DNA from: Erysipelotrichaceae bacterium
Lineage (GTDB): Bacteria > Bacillota_I > Bacilli_A > Erysipelotrichales > Erysipelotrichaceae
Assembly (NCBI GenBank): GCA_900770275.1
Contig: CAAGJS010000061.1
Span: 1 to 7,514 of the forward strand
Direction of reading: 5' to 3'
Length of the DNA: 7,514 bases
A model generated the notes under the pieces. That model had not been told where the DNA came from. It made no database searches and saw only the letters and a program-made list of their open reading frames with translations. Positions 1 to 7,095 of the stretch are shown piece after piece (the first letter of the stretch is position 1; each line of letters begins with the position of its first letter). The position numbers and the translations under genes are program-made.

Positions 1-1
1 C

Positions 2-286
2 ATCCGGGACTGCACATTGCTGGAGGCCCTGCAAAGCCCTATCTTTATGGCCTACCACGACAATATGCCCTTCAACGACAACATGCTGCGGCCCTGCCCT
101 ATGCTGGAGAACCCGGAATACCTGCGGAAAATGGTGGCCGACTGCGGCGCCCACTCCACCGATCCCATGTCGCCTGAAACAGCGGAGCACCTTTGCAGTA
201 AGTGCGACAAGTATGCCGCACACTGGGCACCTGAAGCGGAGAGATTGTGGGCTGAGCGTCAGGCGGAAAAGGGCAAAAAGGAGTAA
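2..286 (+). CDS. Radical SAM protein, C-terminal fragment (SPASM-like tail)
   Basis: The reading frame is open from base 2 and ends with TAA at 284-286, so about 94 C-terminal residues are visible and the start lies upstream. The fragment has regularly placed cysteines: an early DCT, then RPCPMLENPE, then ADCGAHS, and finally LCSKCDKYAAHW. From memory this resembles the tail of a group of clostridial radical SAM proteins in which C-terminal cysteines bind auxiliary iron-sulfur clusters (SPASM/twitch type). The N-terminal CxxxCxxC motif that binds the SAM-cleaving cluster is outside the window, so the class assignment rests only on the tail. The substrate is unknown. The tail ends in a charged Lys/Glu-rich stretch. 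The TTG at 17 is not a credible start, because the frame continues upstream without a stop and has no ribosome binding site there. Three sampled 60-base lines of this gene average about 59% G+C. Confidence 0.72.
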   Translation: MRDCTLLEALQSPIFMAYHDNMPFNDNMLRPCPMLENPEYLRKMVADCGAHSTDPMSPETAEHLCSKCDKYAAHWAPEAERLWAERQAEKGKKE

Positions 287-350
287 CAGCCATACAGCCG
301 CCGCAGGCATTGTCTGCGGCGGCTCCCCATAAGCCCGGGATGTATGGCTG
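287..350. repeat. Nested inverted repeat between radical SAM and DegV genes
   Basis: An outer 10-base arm at 287-296 (CAGCCATACA) is perfectly complementary to 341-350 (TGTATGGCTG). It encloses the 11-base hairpin 296-306/314-324, and the two arms share base 296. A 16-base unpaired stretch, 325-340, contains the palindrome CCCGGG. The outer right arm overlaps a second small hairpin, GCTGCG (347-352)/CGCAGC (356-361), so the two folds exclude each other. A further copy of TGTATGG at 385-391 could also pair with CCATACA at 290-296. The whole element lies between the stop codon at 286 and the DegV start at 410. It could be an mRNA structure, a palindromic dispersed repeat, or a regulatory leader. 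The pairing is seen directly; the role is not known. Confidence 0.6.
296..324 (+). terminator. GC-rich perfect hairpin after the radical SAM gene
   Basis: An 11-base arm at 296-306 (AGCCGCCGCAG) is perfectly complementary to 314-324, with a 7-base loop GCATTGT. It begins ten bases after the radical SAM stop codon, where an intrinsic terminator would be expected. However, it is followed by CCCCATAAG rather than a T-run on the + strand, and there is no immediate T-run on the other side. It may therefore be a weak or factor-assisted terminator, an mRNA 3'-end stabiliser, or part of the larger structure at 287-350. Confidence 0.5.
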
Positions 351-397
351 CGCATCGCAGCTGCCGCTTTCGTGAGGCAGACATTGTATGGAAGAAA

Positions 398-403
398 AAG
401 GAG
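398..403 (+). promoter_or_regulatory. Ribosome binding site that sets the DegV start
   Basis: AAGGAG at 398-403 is followed by a six-base spacer and ATG at 410. This favours the start at 410 over the in-frame ATG at 344. The 344 start would add 22 residues rich in Arg, Lys and Cys that do not resemble a DegV N-terminus, and it lies inside the inverted-repeat structure. Confidence 0.85.
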
Positions 404-409
404 AACTGC

Positions 410-1270
410 ATGAGGACTGCGATTGTGACGGACAGCAATAGCGGTATATTCGAAGCGGAAGGCAGCAAGCTGGGCGTGTTTGTCCTCCCTATGCCGGTCA
501 TAATTGATGACAAAGAATATTTTGAGGGAGTGGATCTGTTCCACGAAGGCTTTTATCAAAGCCTACTGGAGAATAAGAAGGTCTCCACCTCACAGCCCAC
601 GCCGGGGAATGTTCTCGCCTTGTGGGACAGTGTTTTTGATGAAGGCTTTGATGAACTCGTCTACATCCCCATGTCCAGCGGATTGAGCAATTCCTGCCAG
701 ACTGCACTGATGCTGGCAGAAGATTATAACGGGAAGGTACAGGTGGTGGATAACCACCGAATCTCCGTGACCCAGCGCAGCTCCGTGATGGACGCGCTGA
801 TGCTGGCGCAGGCAGGGGCTGCCGCGGCGGAGATCAAGGCCAAGCTGGAGCAAGCTGCCTATGACTCCATCATTTATGTGGGTGTGGAAACACTGGAGTT
901 TTTGAAAAGAGGCGGACGGGTCACGGCTGCCGGAGCCGCCATGAGTACTGTCCTAAATATTAAGCCCCTACTCACCATTCAGGGGGAGCGGCTGGATGCC
1001 TATGCCAAAATACGCGGCACGAAAAACTGCAAAAAACGAGAAATTGAGGCTATGCAGAAAAGTGCCGAAGAATTCCATCAAAAGGGAGAGGAAATCCGTA
1101 TTGGCGTGGCGGGAAGTTTTCTTCATGAGGAAGAGGACCGGGAATGGCTGGAAATGGTTAAGGCGGCTTTCCCAGGGGAGGAAGTCTATTATGACCGTCT
1201 GACTTTCAGTATTGGCTGTCACGTGGGCCCCGGTGCCTTTGGCATGGGAATCAGCGCAAAACTATTGTGA
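410..1270 (+). CDS. DegV family (EDD domain) fatty-acid-binding protein
   Basis: The protein has 286 residues, the usual size for a single-domain DegV protein. Characterised family members (FakB) bind a fatty acid and present it to the kinase FakA, giving acyl-phosphate for phospholipid synthesis; they are cytoplasmic. Family signatures are visible in order: the N-terminal strand RTAIVTDSNSG; VSTSQPTPG at about 58-66; the loop PMSSGLSNS around 87-95, whose serines lie near the lipid carboxyl in FakB; LEFLKRGGRV followed by LNIKPLL mid-protein; a RGTKNCKK motif; and GCHVGPGAFGMG with His271 near the C-terminus. It starts at ATG 410, behind AAGGAG. No FakA-type (DAK-like) gene is in the window, so the kinase partner would be encoded elsewhere. 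Which fatty acid it prefers cannot be read from the sequence. The family call is firm; the role in exogenous fatty-acid use is by analogy. Confidence 0.93.
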   Translation: MRTAIVTDSNSGIFEAEGSKLGVFVLPMPVIIDDKEYFEGVDLFHEGFYQSLLENKKVSTSQPTPGNVLALWDSVFDEGFDELVYIPMSSGLSNSCQTALMLAEDYNGKVQVVDNHRISVTQRSSVMDALMLAQAGAAAAEIKAKLEQAAYDSIIYVGVETLEFLKRGGRVTAAGAAMSTVLNIKPLLTIQGERLDAYAKIRGTKNCKKREIEAMQKSAEEFHQKGEEIRIGVAGSFLHEEEDREWLEMVKAAFPGEEVYYDRLTFSIGCHVGPGAFGMGISAKLL

Positions 1271-1431
1271 CAAATTATATGGAATGGCACGTTCATCAGG
1301 ATGTGAGCTGTCGACACATAGCGGAGATTCCTTGCCTTAAAAGCTTTCAATGATGAAATCATTTTACAAGCATTGATCTGACGAATCCACAACGAGAAAC
1401 CTGTATTTCTCTGAGAGAAAGGAAGGACCGA
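1271..1431. other. Non-coding gap between DegV and symporter genes
   Basis: These 161 bases hold no convincing gene. A six-base AT-rich hairpin, AATGAT (1349-1354)/ATCATT (1358-1363), runs into a four-T stretch (1362-1365), but it is too weak to call a terminator. I found no clear -35/-10 pair, although the gap is long enough to contain a promoter for the symporter. The last 40 bases carry the alternative hairpin described separately. Confidence 0.5.
1394..1420 (+). promoter_or_regulatory. Alternative-pairing motif before the symporter ribosome binding site
   Basis: GAGAAA occurs at 1394-1399 and again at 1415-1420, and TTTCTC at 1406-1411 lies between them. TTTCTC can pair with either copy, giving mutually exclusive hairpins with loops of 6 and 3 bases. 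The second is part of a 15-base palindrome, 1406-1420, centred on G1413. This palindrome directly abuts the Shine-Dalgarno sequence GGAAGGA (1421-1427) ahead of ATG 1432. It could be an operator for a DNA-binding protein or a small leader switch. The arms are short and AT-rich, so chance is also possible. Confidence 0.3.
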
Positions 1432-2865
1432 ATGGCAGAAATCACTGTATTGGATTTATGTATCATCGCCATATATTTGGTATTTATGCTCGGCGTTGGC
1501 GTCTGGTTTATCAAGCGGATCAAAAATACAGATGACTATTACGTGGCAGGGCGTACCCTCGGTCCTGTCGTACTGACTGCTACAGTATGTGCGACGATCA
1601 TTGGCGGCAGCGCCATGATGGGGCGGGCTGGACTTGCCTACACCAGCGGATTCAAGGCAATCGCTACTGCACTGCCATACATGGTAGGAATGTTTGTTTT
1701 TTCAGCCTACGCTGGGCGGATACAGCAGGTTGGAGAGAAATTCAACATAGAATCCATTCCCGGCTTGTTTGGATATCGGTTCGGTAAAACTGCAAAGTGT
1801 ATTTTGTCAGCCATGGTCGCCTTTACGATGATGGGAACCGTCGCTGCACAAGTTACCGCCACCGCCACGATTATCCGCCTGATCGGAGGCGAGATAGGTA
1901 TAAGCTATGAAATGGGCGCCCTGATTGCCACTGTCATTTTCATCATCTATACAGCGGCCTCCGGACTTTTCGGCGTAGTCTATACCGATGTTGTGCAGTT
2001 CTTCATGCTGCTGATTTTTGTCTATTTGCTTCTCCCTGTCTCCAGTGTTAGATATCTGGGCGGATTTGGCCAATTCTGGGCCAATCTGGATAAAAGTTAT
2101 TTGGTTCCCCATATCAATGGAGAGATATTGGGCGACATCGTCACTTACCTTGTTTTTACAATGGCGGGTGCGGAAATGTGGCAGAGAGCATTTGCGGCAA
2201 AGACAAAAAAAGCCGCGAAACGCGGAATGTTCTGGGGTACTTTCGTCTATGCGTGTACCATTGTACTGCTCTTCATCATGGGACTATCTGCCCAGCAGAT
2301 CCTCCCGAATGTGGTGGAGCGGTTTGGTACGGCAGATGCCGTCATCCCGGCTTTGGCAATCAAAATCCTGCCTCCCGGCTTGACTGGATTTGCGCTTGCA
2401 GGAATCCTGTCTGTGATGGTGAGTACAGCGGACAGCTACCTTTTGGTGTCGGTTCAAACCGTTGTGAGTGATCTGGGAAAAACGATTCATCCGAAAATGA
2501 CGCAGAAGCAGGAGATTCGGTTTTCAAGATGTGCTGCTGTACTATTGGCGCTTGGCGCTCTCGTAATCGCACTCTATATCAAGAGTGCCTATGATGTTCT
2601 GATGTTTGCCTGGGCGTTTTACGCAGCGGCGGCGGGGCTTCCGGCTATTGCCGCTCTCTATTGGAAAAAGGCAACGACTGCCGGAGTCATAGCCGGTATG
2701 CTGGGTGGCTTTGTAACGACTATCGGATGGAAACTATTGGGGCAGCCCTTTGGCCTTGGTGCCACAGTCCCTGGAACAATTGTCTGCGGCATTTTGCTGG
2801 TGATTGTCAGCCTTGCTACTTGTAATTCTCACCCATCTGTAATGGTAGATGTGTCGGACCGCTGA
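1432..2865 (+). CDS. Sodium:solute symporter family permease (SSS, TC 2.A.21)
   Basis: The 477-residue protein should be an inner-membrane carrier that drives uptake of an organic solute with a Na+ gradient. About 13 hydrophobic segments are visible, beginning at residues 6-26. After the first comes the family motif DDYYVAGRTLGP, close to E. coli PutP (DDYILGGRSLGP). The core Na+-site motif is VMVSTADSYLL, with Ser331 and Thr332 matching PutP Ser340 and Thr341. PutP Asp55, essential for Na+/proline transport, aligns with Ile56 here, so a plain proline permease is unlikely; the substrate stays open (pantothenate, another amino or organic acid, or similar). The start ATG has GGAAGGA five bases or less upstream. 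The downstream PLD gene begins 72 bases after the stop, with no evident terminator, so read-through is possible. The family call is strong; the substrate is unknown. Confidence 0.93.
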   Translation: MAEITVLDLCIIAIYLVFMLGVGVWFIKRIKNTDDYYVAGRTLGPVVLTATVCATIIGGSAMMGRAGLAYTSGFKAIATALPYMVGMFVFSAYAGRIQQVGEKFNIESIPGLFGYRFGKTAKCILSAMVAFTMMGTVAAQVTATATIIRLIGGEIGISYEMGALIATVIFIIYTAASGLFGVVYTDVVQFFMLLIFVYLLLPVSSVRYLGGFGQFWANLDKSYLVPHINGEILGDIVTYLVFTMAGAEMWQRAFAAKTKKAAKRGMFWGTFVYACTIVLLFIMGLSAQQILPNVVERFGTADAVIPALAIKILPPGLTGFALAGILSVMVSTADSYLLVSVQTVVSDLGKTIHPKMTQKQEIRFSRCAAVLLALGALVIALYIKSAYDVLMFAWAFYAAAAGLPAIAALYWKKATTAGVIAGMLGGFVTTIGWKLLGQPFGLGATVPGTIVCGILLVIVSLATCNSHPSVMVDVSDR

Positions 2866-2937
2866 TAAAGCCAGCCAATATATACTCTAATGACTGCCCT
2901 TTCATCGTTGTCATCATGATATTGCGTGGGATGATAT

Positions 2938-4356
2938 ATGCACAGAAACCCCGACTTGATAAGTGTGAAGCGCAAACAACGGCATCAGCATGTATGGAAG
3001 CGCATTTTGCAAATATACCTGATCTATTTTGCGATCGGCCTGCTCCTGCCGCCCTTATTCCAAAGGGCGGCACCGGCCTCTGTTCAGACAGAACCTGTTT
3101 ATCCGGCAGCGGAACGAGTCCTTTGTATAGATGACAATTCGGATGCCCTGCTTTGGCGGCTTCGAATGATCGAATCAGCTCAACAGGAAATCATCCTGGC
3201 GTCTTTTGATTGGCGGGATGACAATAGCGGCAGAGACATGATGGCCGCCATGCAGGGTGCGGCAGACCGCGGCGTCAACATTCGCATTCTGGTGGATGGT
3301 TTGGCCGGGACAATGTACCTTCAGGGCAACAGTTCCTTTCGCGCGCTGGCGGCTATGCCCAATGTGGAAATCAAGCTCTATAACCCCGTAAGTCTGCTCA
3401 AGCCCTGGGCTCTCAATTATCGGATGCATGACAAATATTTGATCGTTGACAACACCGCATATTTGTTGGGCGGCCGGAATACATACGATCTTTTCTTAGG
3501 TAACTATGTGGATACCTATAATCTGGACCGGGATGTATTGGTCTATACAGAGGTGCCCGGAGATATGTCCTCGTTGTCTCAGCTGCAAACCTATTTTGAT
3601 AAAACCTGGTCACAGGATTGCAGCAGAACAATGACCGCCCGATCCACCAATGCGGTTGAAAAGCATCAGGCGGCGCTCCGGGCGCATGAACTGACGCTGC
3701 GGGACCGCTACCCAACTGCATTTGCTCCCTTTGAGTGGGAAAAAGAAACCGTACAAGCCAATCAGGTTTATTTGCTCTCCAATTCAGCGGAGCCGCGGAA
3801 TAAAGAACCGCAGCTCTGGAATGATCTTTCAGCTTTGATGAAACCAGGGACAGACATCCAGATTCAAACTCCGTATATCATCTGTAATAAAATGATGTAC
3901 GAAGGGCTGGCAGAGATATGTAACAGTGCAAATACAGTCCAGATCATGACCAACGCGGTAGAGAACGGTGCTAATCCTTTTGGCTGTACCGACTACCTTA
4001 ATCAGAAAAACAGAATTCTGGATACCGGCACAACAGTCGTGGAATGGATGGGCGGGCAATCCCTCCACACCAAGACGGTACTCATTGATGACACACTCTG
4101 TGTGATCGGCTCCTTCAACATGGATATGCGCAGTGTTTATCTGGACACGGAGCTGATGGTAGTAATTGATTGCCCGGAATTGAACCAAGAGCTTCGATCA
4201 GGCTTTAAGAGGATGGCAGAGCAGAGCAAAACAGTCGCCTCTGATGGCAGCGTTACTCTTGGGGCTCATTTTGAGCAGCTTCAGATGCCAATTTTTAAGA
4301 CATGTCTATATTTCCCTTTGCGGATCATCCTATGGCCAATCCGCTATCTGCTATAA
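2938..4356 (+). CDS. Phospholipase D superfamily protein, ClsC/YmdC-like, membrane anchored
   Basis: The 472-residue protein has a basic N-terminus, one hydrophobic segment (about 24-42, an uncleaved anchor or signal), and two PLD catalytic motifs. HKD1 is His164, Lys166, Asp171 followed by GGRN at 178-181. HKD2 is His377, Lys379, Asp384 followed by GSFNMDMRS from 391. Both are complete, so activity is expected through a phospho-histidine intermediate. The start of the mature region (IDDNSDALLWRL, then IESAQQEI and WRDDNSGR) resembles ClsC/YmdC cardiolipin synthases more than secreted PLD toxins or nucleases. The C-terminus is hydrophobic and basic (PLRIILWPIRYLL) and may touch the membrane. 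A TGA lies two codons before ATG 2938, so the frame cannot extend further upstream; the ribosome binding site GTGGGA (2926-2931 region) is weak. The gene ends 32 bases before the ATPase gene. Cardiolipin synthesis is the likeliest role, but another phosphatidyl transfer or phospholipase activity cannot be excluded. Confidence 0.88.
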   Translation: MHRNPDLISVKRKQRHQHVWKRILQIYLIYFAIGLLLPPLFQRAAPASVQTEPVYPAAERVLCIDDNSDALLWRLRMIESAQQEIILASFDWRDDNSGRDMMAAMQGAADRGVNIRILVDGLAGTMYLQGNSSFRALAAMPNVEIKLYNPVSLLKPWALNYRMHDKYLIVDNTAYLLGGRNTYDLFLGNYVDTYNLDRDVLVYTEVPGDMSSLSQLQTYFDKTWSQDCSRTMTARSTNAVEKHQAALRAHELTLRDRYPTAFAPFEWEKETVQANQVYLLSNSAEPRNKEPQLWNDLSALMKPGTDIQIQTPYIICNKMMYEGLAEICNSANTVQIMTNAVENGANPFGCTDYLNQKNRILDTGTTVVEWMGGQSLHTKTVLIDDTLCVIGSFNMDMRSVYLDTELMVVIDCPELNQELRSGFKRMAEQSKTVASDGSVTLGAHFEQLQMPIFKTCLYFPLRIILWPIRYLL

Positions 4357-4370
4357 ACCATTTGTATTCT

Positions 4371-4378
4371 TAGGAGGT
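4371..4378 (+). promoter_or_regulatory. Strong ribosome binding site of the ATPase gene
   Basis: TAGGAGGT at 4371-4378 is near-perfectly complementary to the 16S rRNA tail. It is followed by an A-rich spacer and ATG 4389, about 11 bases after AGGAGG, which is slightly long. It lies in the short gap after the PLD stop codon (4354-4356), and no terminator hairpin fits in that gap. This supports co-transcription. Confidence 0.85.
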
Positions 4379-4388
4379 CTAAAAAACA

Positions 4389-7079
4389 ATGGACGAAGGC
4401 ACAACTCCTGTACCGTGGCACTCAAAAACAACAAATGAGGTTATGCAGCTTCTTCATACTTCGGCAGACGGATTGAGTGATGCCGAAGCCTCAAAGCGGT
4501 TGACTGCTTTGGGCAAAAATGTGCTCCACGAAAGGAAAAAGAAAAGTATAGCAAAAATGTTGGTGGAGCAGATTTCTGATATAATGGTGCTCATCTTACT
4601 GGGAGCAGCTTTGCTATCCATGGTATTGGGTGAGTGGACGGAAGCGATCGTTATTCTCACGATTATCGTCATCGATGCGGTAATTGGAGTGGTACAGGAG
4701 ATAAAAGCTGCCAATGCGCTGGAGGCGCTGAAGGGAATGAGTGCGCCTACCGCCTGTGTCCTGCGCAATGGTGAGGACAGCATTGTTCCTGTCAGTGAAC
4801 TTGTCCCAGGAGATATTGTCCGGCTGGAGGACGGTGCTATTGTTCCGGCAGATATTCGTATTTTGGAAGAAAACCGCCTGTCCGTTCAGGAGGCCTCTCT
4901 CACCGGTGAATCTGTGCCGGTAGAAAAGGACAGCGACACCATCTTACCGGAAAATGCCCCGTTGGGTGACCGGTGTAATATGGCCTATACCTCCTCAATT
5001 GTTATGTATGGCAACGCAACAGGTGTTGTTGTGGAAACGGGCATGAACACAGAGCTGGGCAAGATTGCCGGCCTTCTCGACCAGCAGGATGAATTGGATA
5101 CCCCCCTGAAGCGGCAACTCAATGCGGTTGGAAAAAAGCTGAGCCTGGTCGGATTGATTGTCTGCATTGTCATTTTCGTTATTGGCTCTCTGTATGGAAG
5201 AGACTGGCTTCCCCTGCTTATGACAGCGGTATCGCTGGCCATTTCCATCATTCCCGAAGGGCTTCCTGCAACAGCCACTATTGTGATGGCCCTGGGCGTG
5301 CAGCGTATGGCACAACAAAATGCAATCATTAGAAAGCTACCTGCCGTAGAAACCTTGGGCAGCGCAACGGTAATTTGTTGTGATAAAACCGGAACGCTGA
5401 CACAAAACCGCATGACTGTTACCCATATTGCCACGAGTCAGGATTTTGCATCTGGTCATGCCCGCTCAGTCGAGGATGATCGAGGGCAGTCAAGGCTCTG
5501 CAATGACATGCTCAATGCTGCGTTGCTGTGTAATCATGCTTCTGAAGACCCTGACCGCCCGGGAGAATTCATTGGTGATCCCACAGAAGCAGCATTGATA
5601 TCCATGGGCACCCGGCACGGATGGAACAAAGAAAAACTGGAAAACGAGATGCCCCGTGTTTTTGAACAGCCTTTTGACTCCATTCGGAAGCGTATGACAA
5701 CAGTGCATCAAGTAGGCGATACTATCATCGCCTACACCAAAGGCGCCGTGGAAGAAATGCTTCCCCTCTGTACTTATATTAAGACTACAGATGGGACACG
5801 GAAGATTACCGAGCAGGACAAGGAGCAGATTCTCAAATTATGCATGGATATGTCCAGTGAGGCCCTTCGTGTTTTGGGATTCGCCAAACGGAGATTAGAT
5901 CGTATCCCGCAAAATGAAAATGAGAATGTAGAGGAAAATCTTACTTTCCTCGGCATGACAGGTATGATCGATCCGCCTCGTACAGAAGTGATTCAGGCTG
6001 TCCAGACCTGCCACAAAGCTGGCGTTCGTGTCATTATGATTACCGGTGACCACAAGACTACCGCAACGAGGATCGCCCAGCAGCTTCACATCTTTCAAGA
6101 TGGAAATACGGTCATCACCGGTGCTGAATTAGATGAAATGACGCAGGAACAACTGAATGAGGCCGTAAAAACTGCCACTGTATTCGCCCGGGTTTCTCCT
6201 TCAGATAAGCTCCGGATAATTAAGGCACTTCAGAACAACGGAGAAGTGACCGCAATGACAGGCGACGGCGTCAATGATTCTCCGGCACTGATGGCGGCGG
6301 ATATCGGAATTGCCATGGGCAAGACTGGCACAGATGTCGCAAAGGATGCGGCAGATATGATCTTGACGGATGACAATTTCACCACCATCGAATATGCAAT
6401 ACGCGAAGGTCGCCGCATCTATCGTAACATTCAAAAGGTGATCCAATTCCTGCTGGCCGGAAATGTTGCGGAGATCCTTACCCTGTTCATCGCAACGATA
6501 TTCAACTGGGACGCGCCAATTCTTGCGGTACATATTCTGCTGGTCAATTTGATTACCGACACTCTGCCTGCCCTGGCCCTGGGCGTCGATCCAGCCAGCA
6601 AAAACATTATGCGCAGGCCACCTAAGCGAAACAAGTCTCTCTTTGATAATGGCCTTGTGGCAAGGGTATGCCTCCACGGCTGCTTCATTTCAGCTGCTAC
6701 AATCGGCGCATTTCAAGTGGGATGTAAAACCGCCGGTTATGAGATCGGCATGACGATGGCCTTTCTGGTGCTGACGATATCTCAGCTGCTTCATTCGTTA
6801 AACCAGCGTTCCAACACAGAGTCAATTTTCTCATCCGGGAATGGTCACAATCCATATCTGTTTACCACGGTTATGGCCTCTGGTGCAATCCTTGCCATGA
6901 TTCTGTTGGTTCCCTACTTGCGAAATGTATTCAGCCTTACGCTGCTGACACTTCATCAATGGTTCATTGTCGTTGGATTTTCCATCCTCCCGCTTGTAGC
7001 TGTGGAGATCAGCAAAGGTATTCTGCGCCATCGGGAGAAAAGTACAGCGTATTTTTGTGAGAGCACAATCCATGTCTAA
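4389..7079 (+). CDS. P2A-type cation-transporting ATPase, probable Ca2+ pump
   Basis: The 896-residue protein is full length for a bacterial SERCA/LMCA1-like pump that exports Ca2+ using ATP. The order is typical: cation ATPase N-domain (about 8-60), two membrane helices (about 62-105), actuator domain with TGES at 172-175, helices 3-4 with IPEGLPA (Glu290), phosphorylation motif DKTGTLT with Asp332, nucleotide-binding domain with KGA at 451-453, MITGD (550-554), TGDGVND (624-630), then six C-terminal helices. By hand alignment to SERCA, cation-site residues Glu309, Asn768, Glu771, Asn796, Thr799 and Asp800 match Glu290, Asn692, Glu695, Asn720, Thr723 and Asp724. SERCA Glu908 appears to be Gln799, so site I may be altered and the stoichiometry might be one Ca2+. 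Lack of heavy-metal-binding CxxC domains and of CPx in helix 4 argues against a P1B metal pump. Mn2+ or another divalent ion is an alternative. The gene sits between two PLD-family lipid enzymes. Confidence 0.93.
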   Translation: MDEGTTPVPWHSKTTNEVMQLLHTSADGLSDAEASKRLTALGKNVLHERKKKSIAKMLVEQISDIMVLILLGAALLSMVLGEWTEAIVILTIIVIDAVIGVVQEIKAANALEALKGMSAPTACVLRNGEDSIVPVSELVPGDIVRLEDGAIVPADIRILEENRLSVQEASLTGESVPVEKDSDTILPENAPLGDRCNMAYTSSIVMYGNATGVVVETGMNTELGKIAGLLDQQDELDTPLKRQLNAVGKKLSLVGLIVCIVIFVIGSLYGRDWLPLLMTAVSLAISIIPEGLPATATIVMALGVQRMAQQNAIIRKLPAVETLGSATVICCDKTGTLTQNRMTVTHIATSQDFASGHARSVEDDRGQSRLCNDMLNAALLCNHASEDPDRPGEFIGDPTEAALISMGTRHGWNKEKLENEMPRVFEQPFDSIRKRMTTVHQVGDTIIAYTKGAVEEMLPLCTYIKTTDGTRKITEQDKEQILKLCMDMSSEALRVLGFAKRRLDRIPQNENENVEENLTFLGMTGMIDPPRTEVIQAVQTCHKAGVRVIMITGDHKTTATRIAQQLHIFQDGNTVITGAELDEMTQEQLNEAVKTATVFARVSPSDKLRIIKALQNNGEVTAMTGDGVNDSPALMAADIGIAMGKTGTDVAKDAADMILTDDNFTTIEYAIREGRRIYRNIQKVIQFLLAGNVAEILTLFIATIFNWDAPILAVHILLVNLITDTLPALALGVDPASKNIMRRPPKRNKSLFDNGLVARVCLHGCFISAATIGAFQVGCKTAGYEIGMTMAFLVLTISQLLHSLNQRSNTESIFSSGNGHNPYLFTTVMASGAILAMILLVPYLRNVFSLTLLTLHQWFIVVGFSILPLVAVEISKGILRHREKSTAYFCESTIHV

Positions 7080-7085
7080 AGGAGG
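7078..7085 (+). promoter_or_regulatory. Ribosome binding site overlapping the ATPase stop codon
   Basis: AAAGGAGG at 7078-7085 shares two bases with the ATPase stop TAA (7077-7079) and lies ten bases before ATG 7096. Ribosomes finishing the ATPase would uncover or re-use this site, so translation of the two genes is probably coupled. Confidence 0.85.
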
Positions 7086-7095
7086 AACTGGCACT

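Noticed and set aside
1279..1353. Possible 24-codon small gene in the DegV-symporter gap
   Set aside because: There is no Shine-Dalgarno sequence before the ATG, and neither the peptide nor its composition suggests a real product.
1349..1365. Possible intrinsic terminator AATGAT-GAA-ATCATT followed by T residues
   Set aside because: The stem is only six AT-rich pairs and the T-run has four bases, which is too weak to call a terminator.
2881..2886. TATACT, a possible -10 box after the symporter
   Set aside because: No acceptable -35 element lies 16-18 bases upstream, so I cannot support a promoter here.
2908..2937. Promoter-like TTGTCA, 18 bases, TGATAT before the PLD gene
   Set aside because: The -10-like element abuts the ATG, so a transcript from it would start within the coding region and lose the ribosome binding site.
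2916..3134. 72-codon + strand frame overlapping the start of the PLD gene
   Set aside because: It is out of frame with the PLD protein, which has the membrane anchor and conserved domain. The overlapping frame shows no domain or ribosome binding site support.
4985..5434. 149-codon open frame on the minus strand
   Set aside because: It lies fully inside the ATPase gene opposite its conserved PEGLPA and DKTGT regions. Its translation shows no recognisable domain, so it is a coding shadow.
6201..6677. 158-codon open frame on the minus strand
   Set aside because: It is antisense to the conserved TGDGVND to helix 6 region of the ATPase, has no ribosome binding site evidence and no family resemblance.
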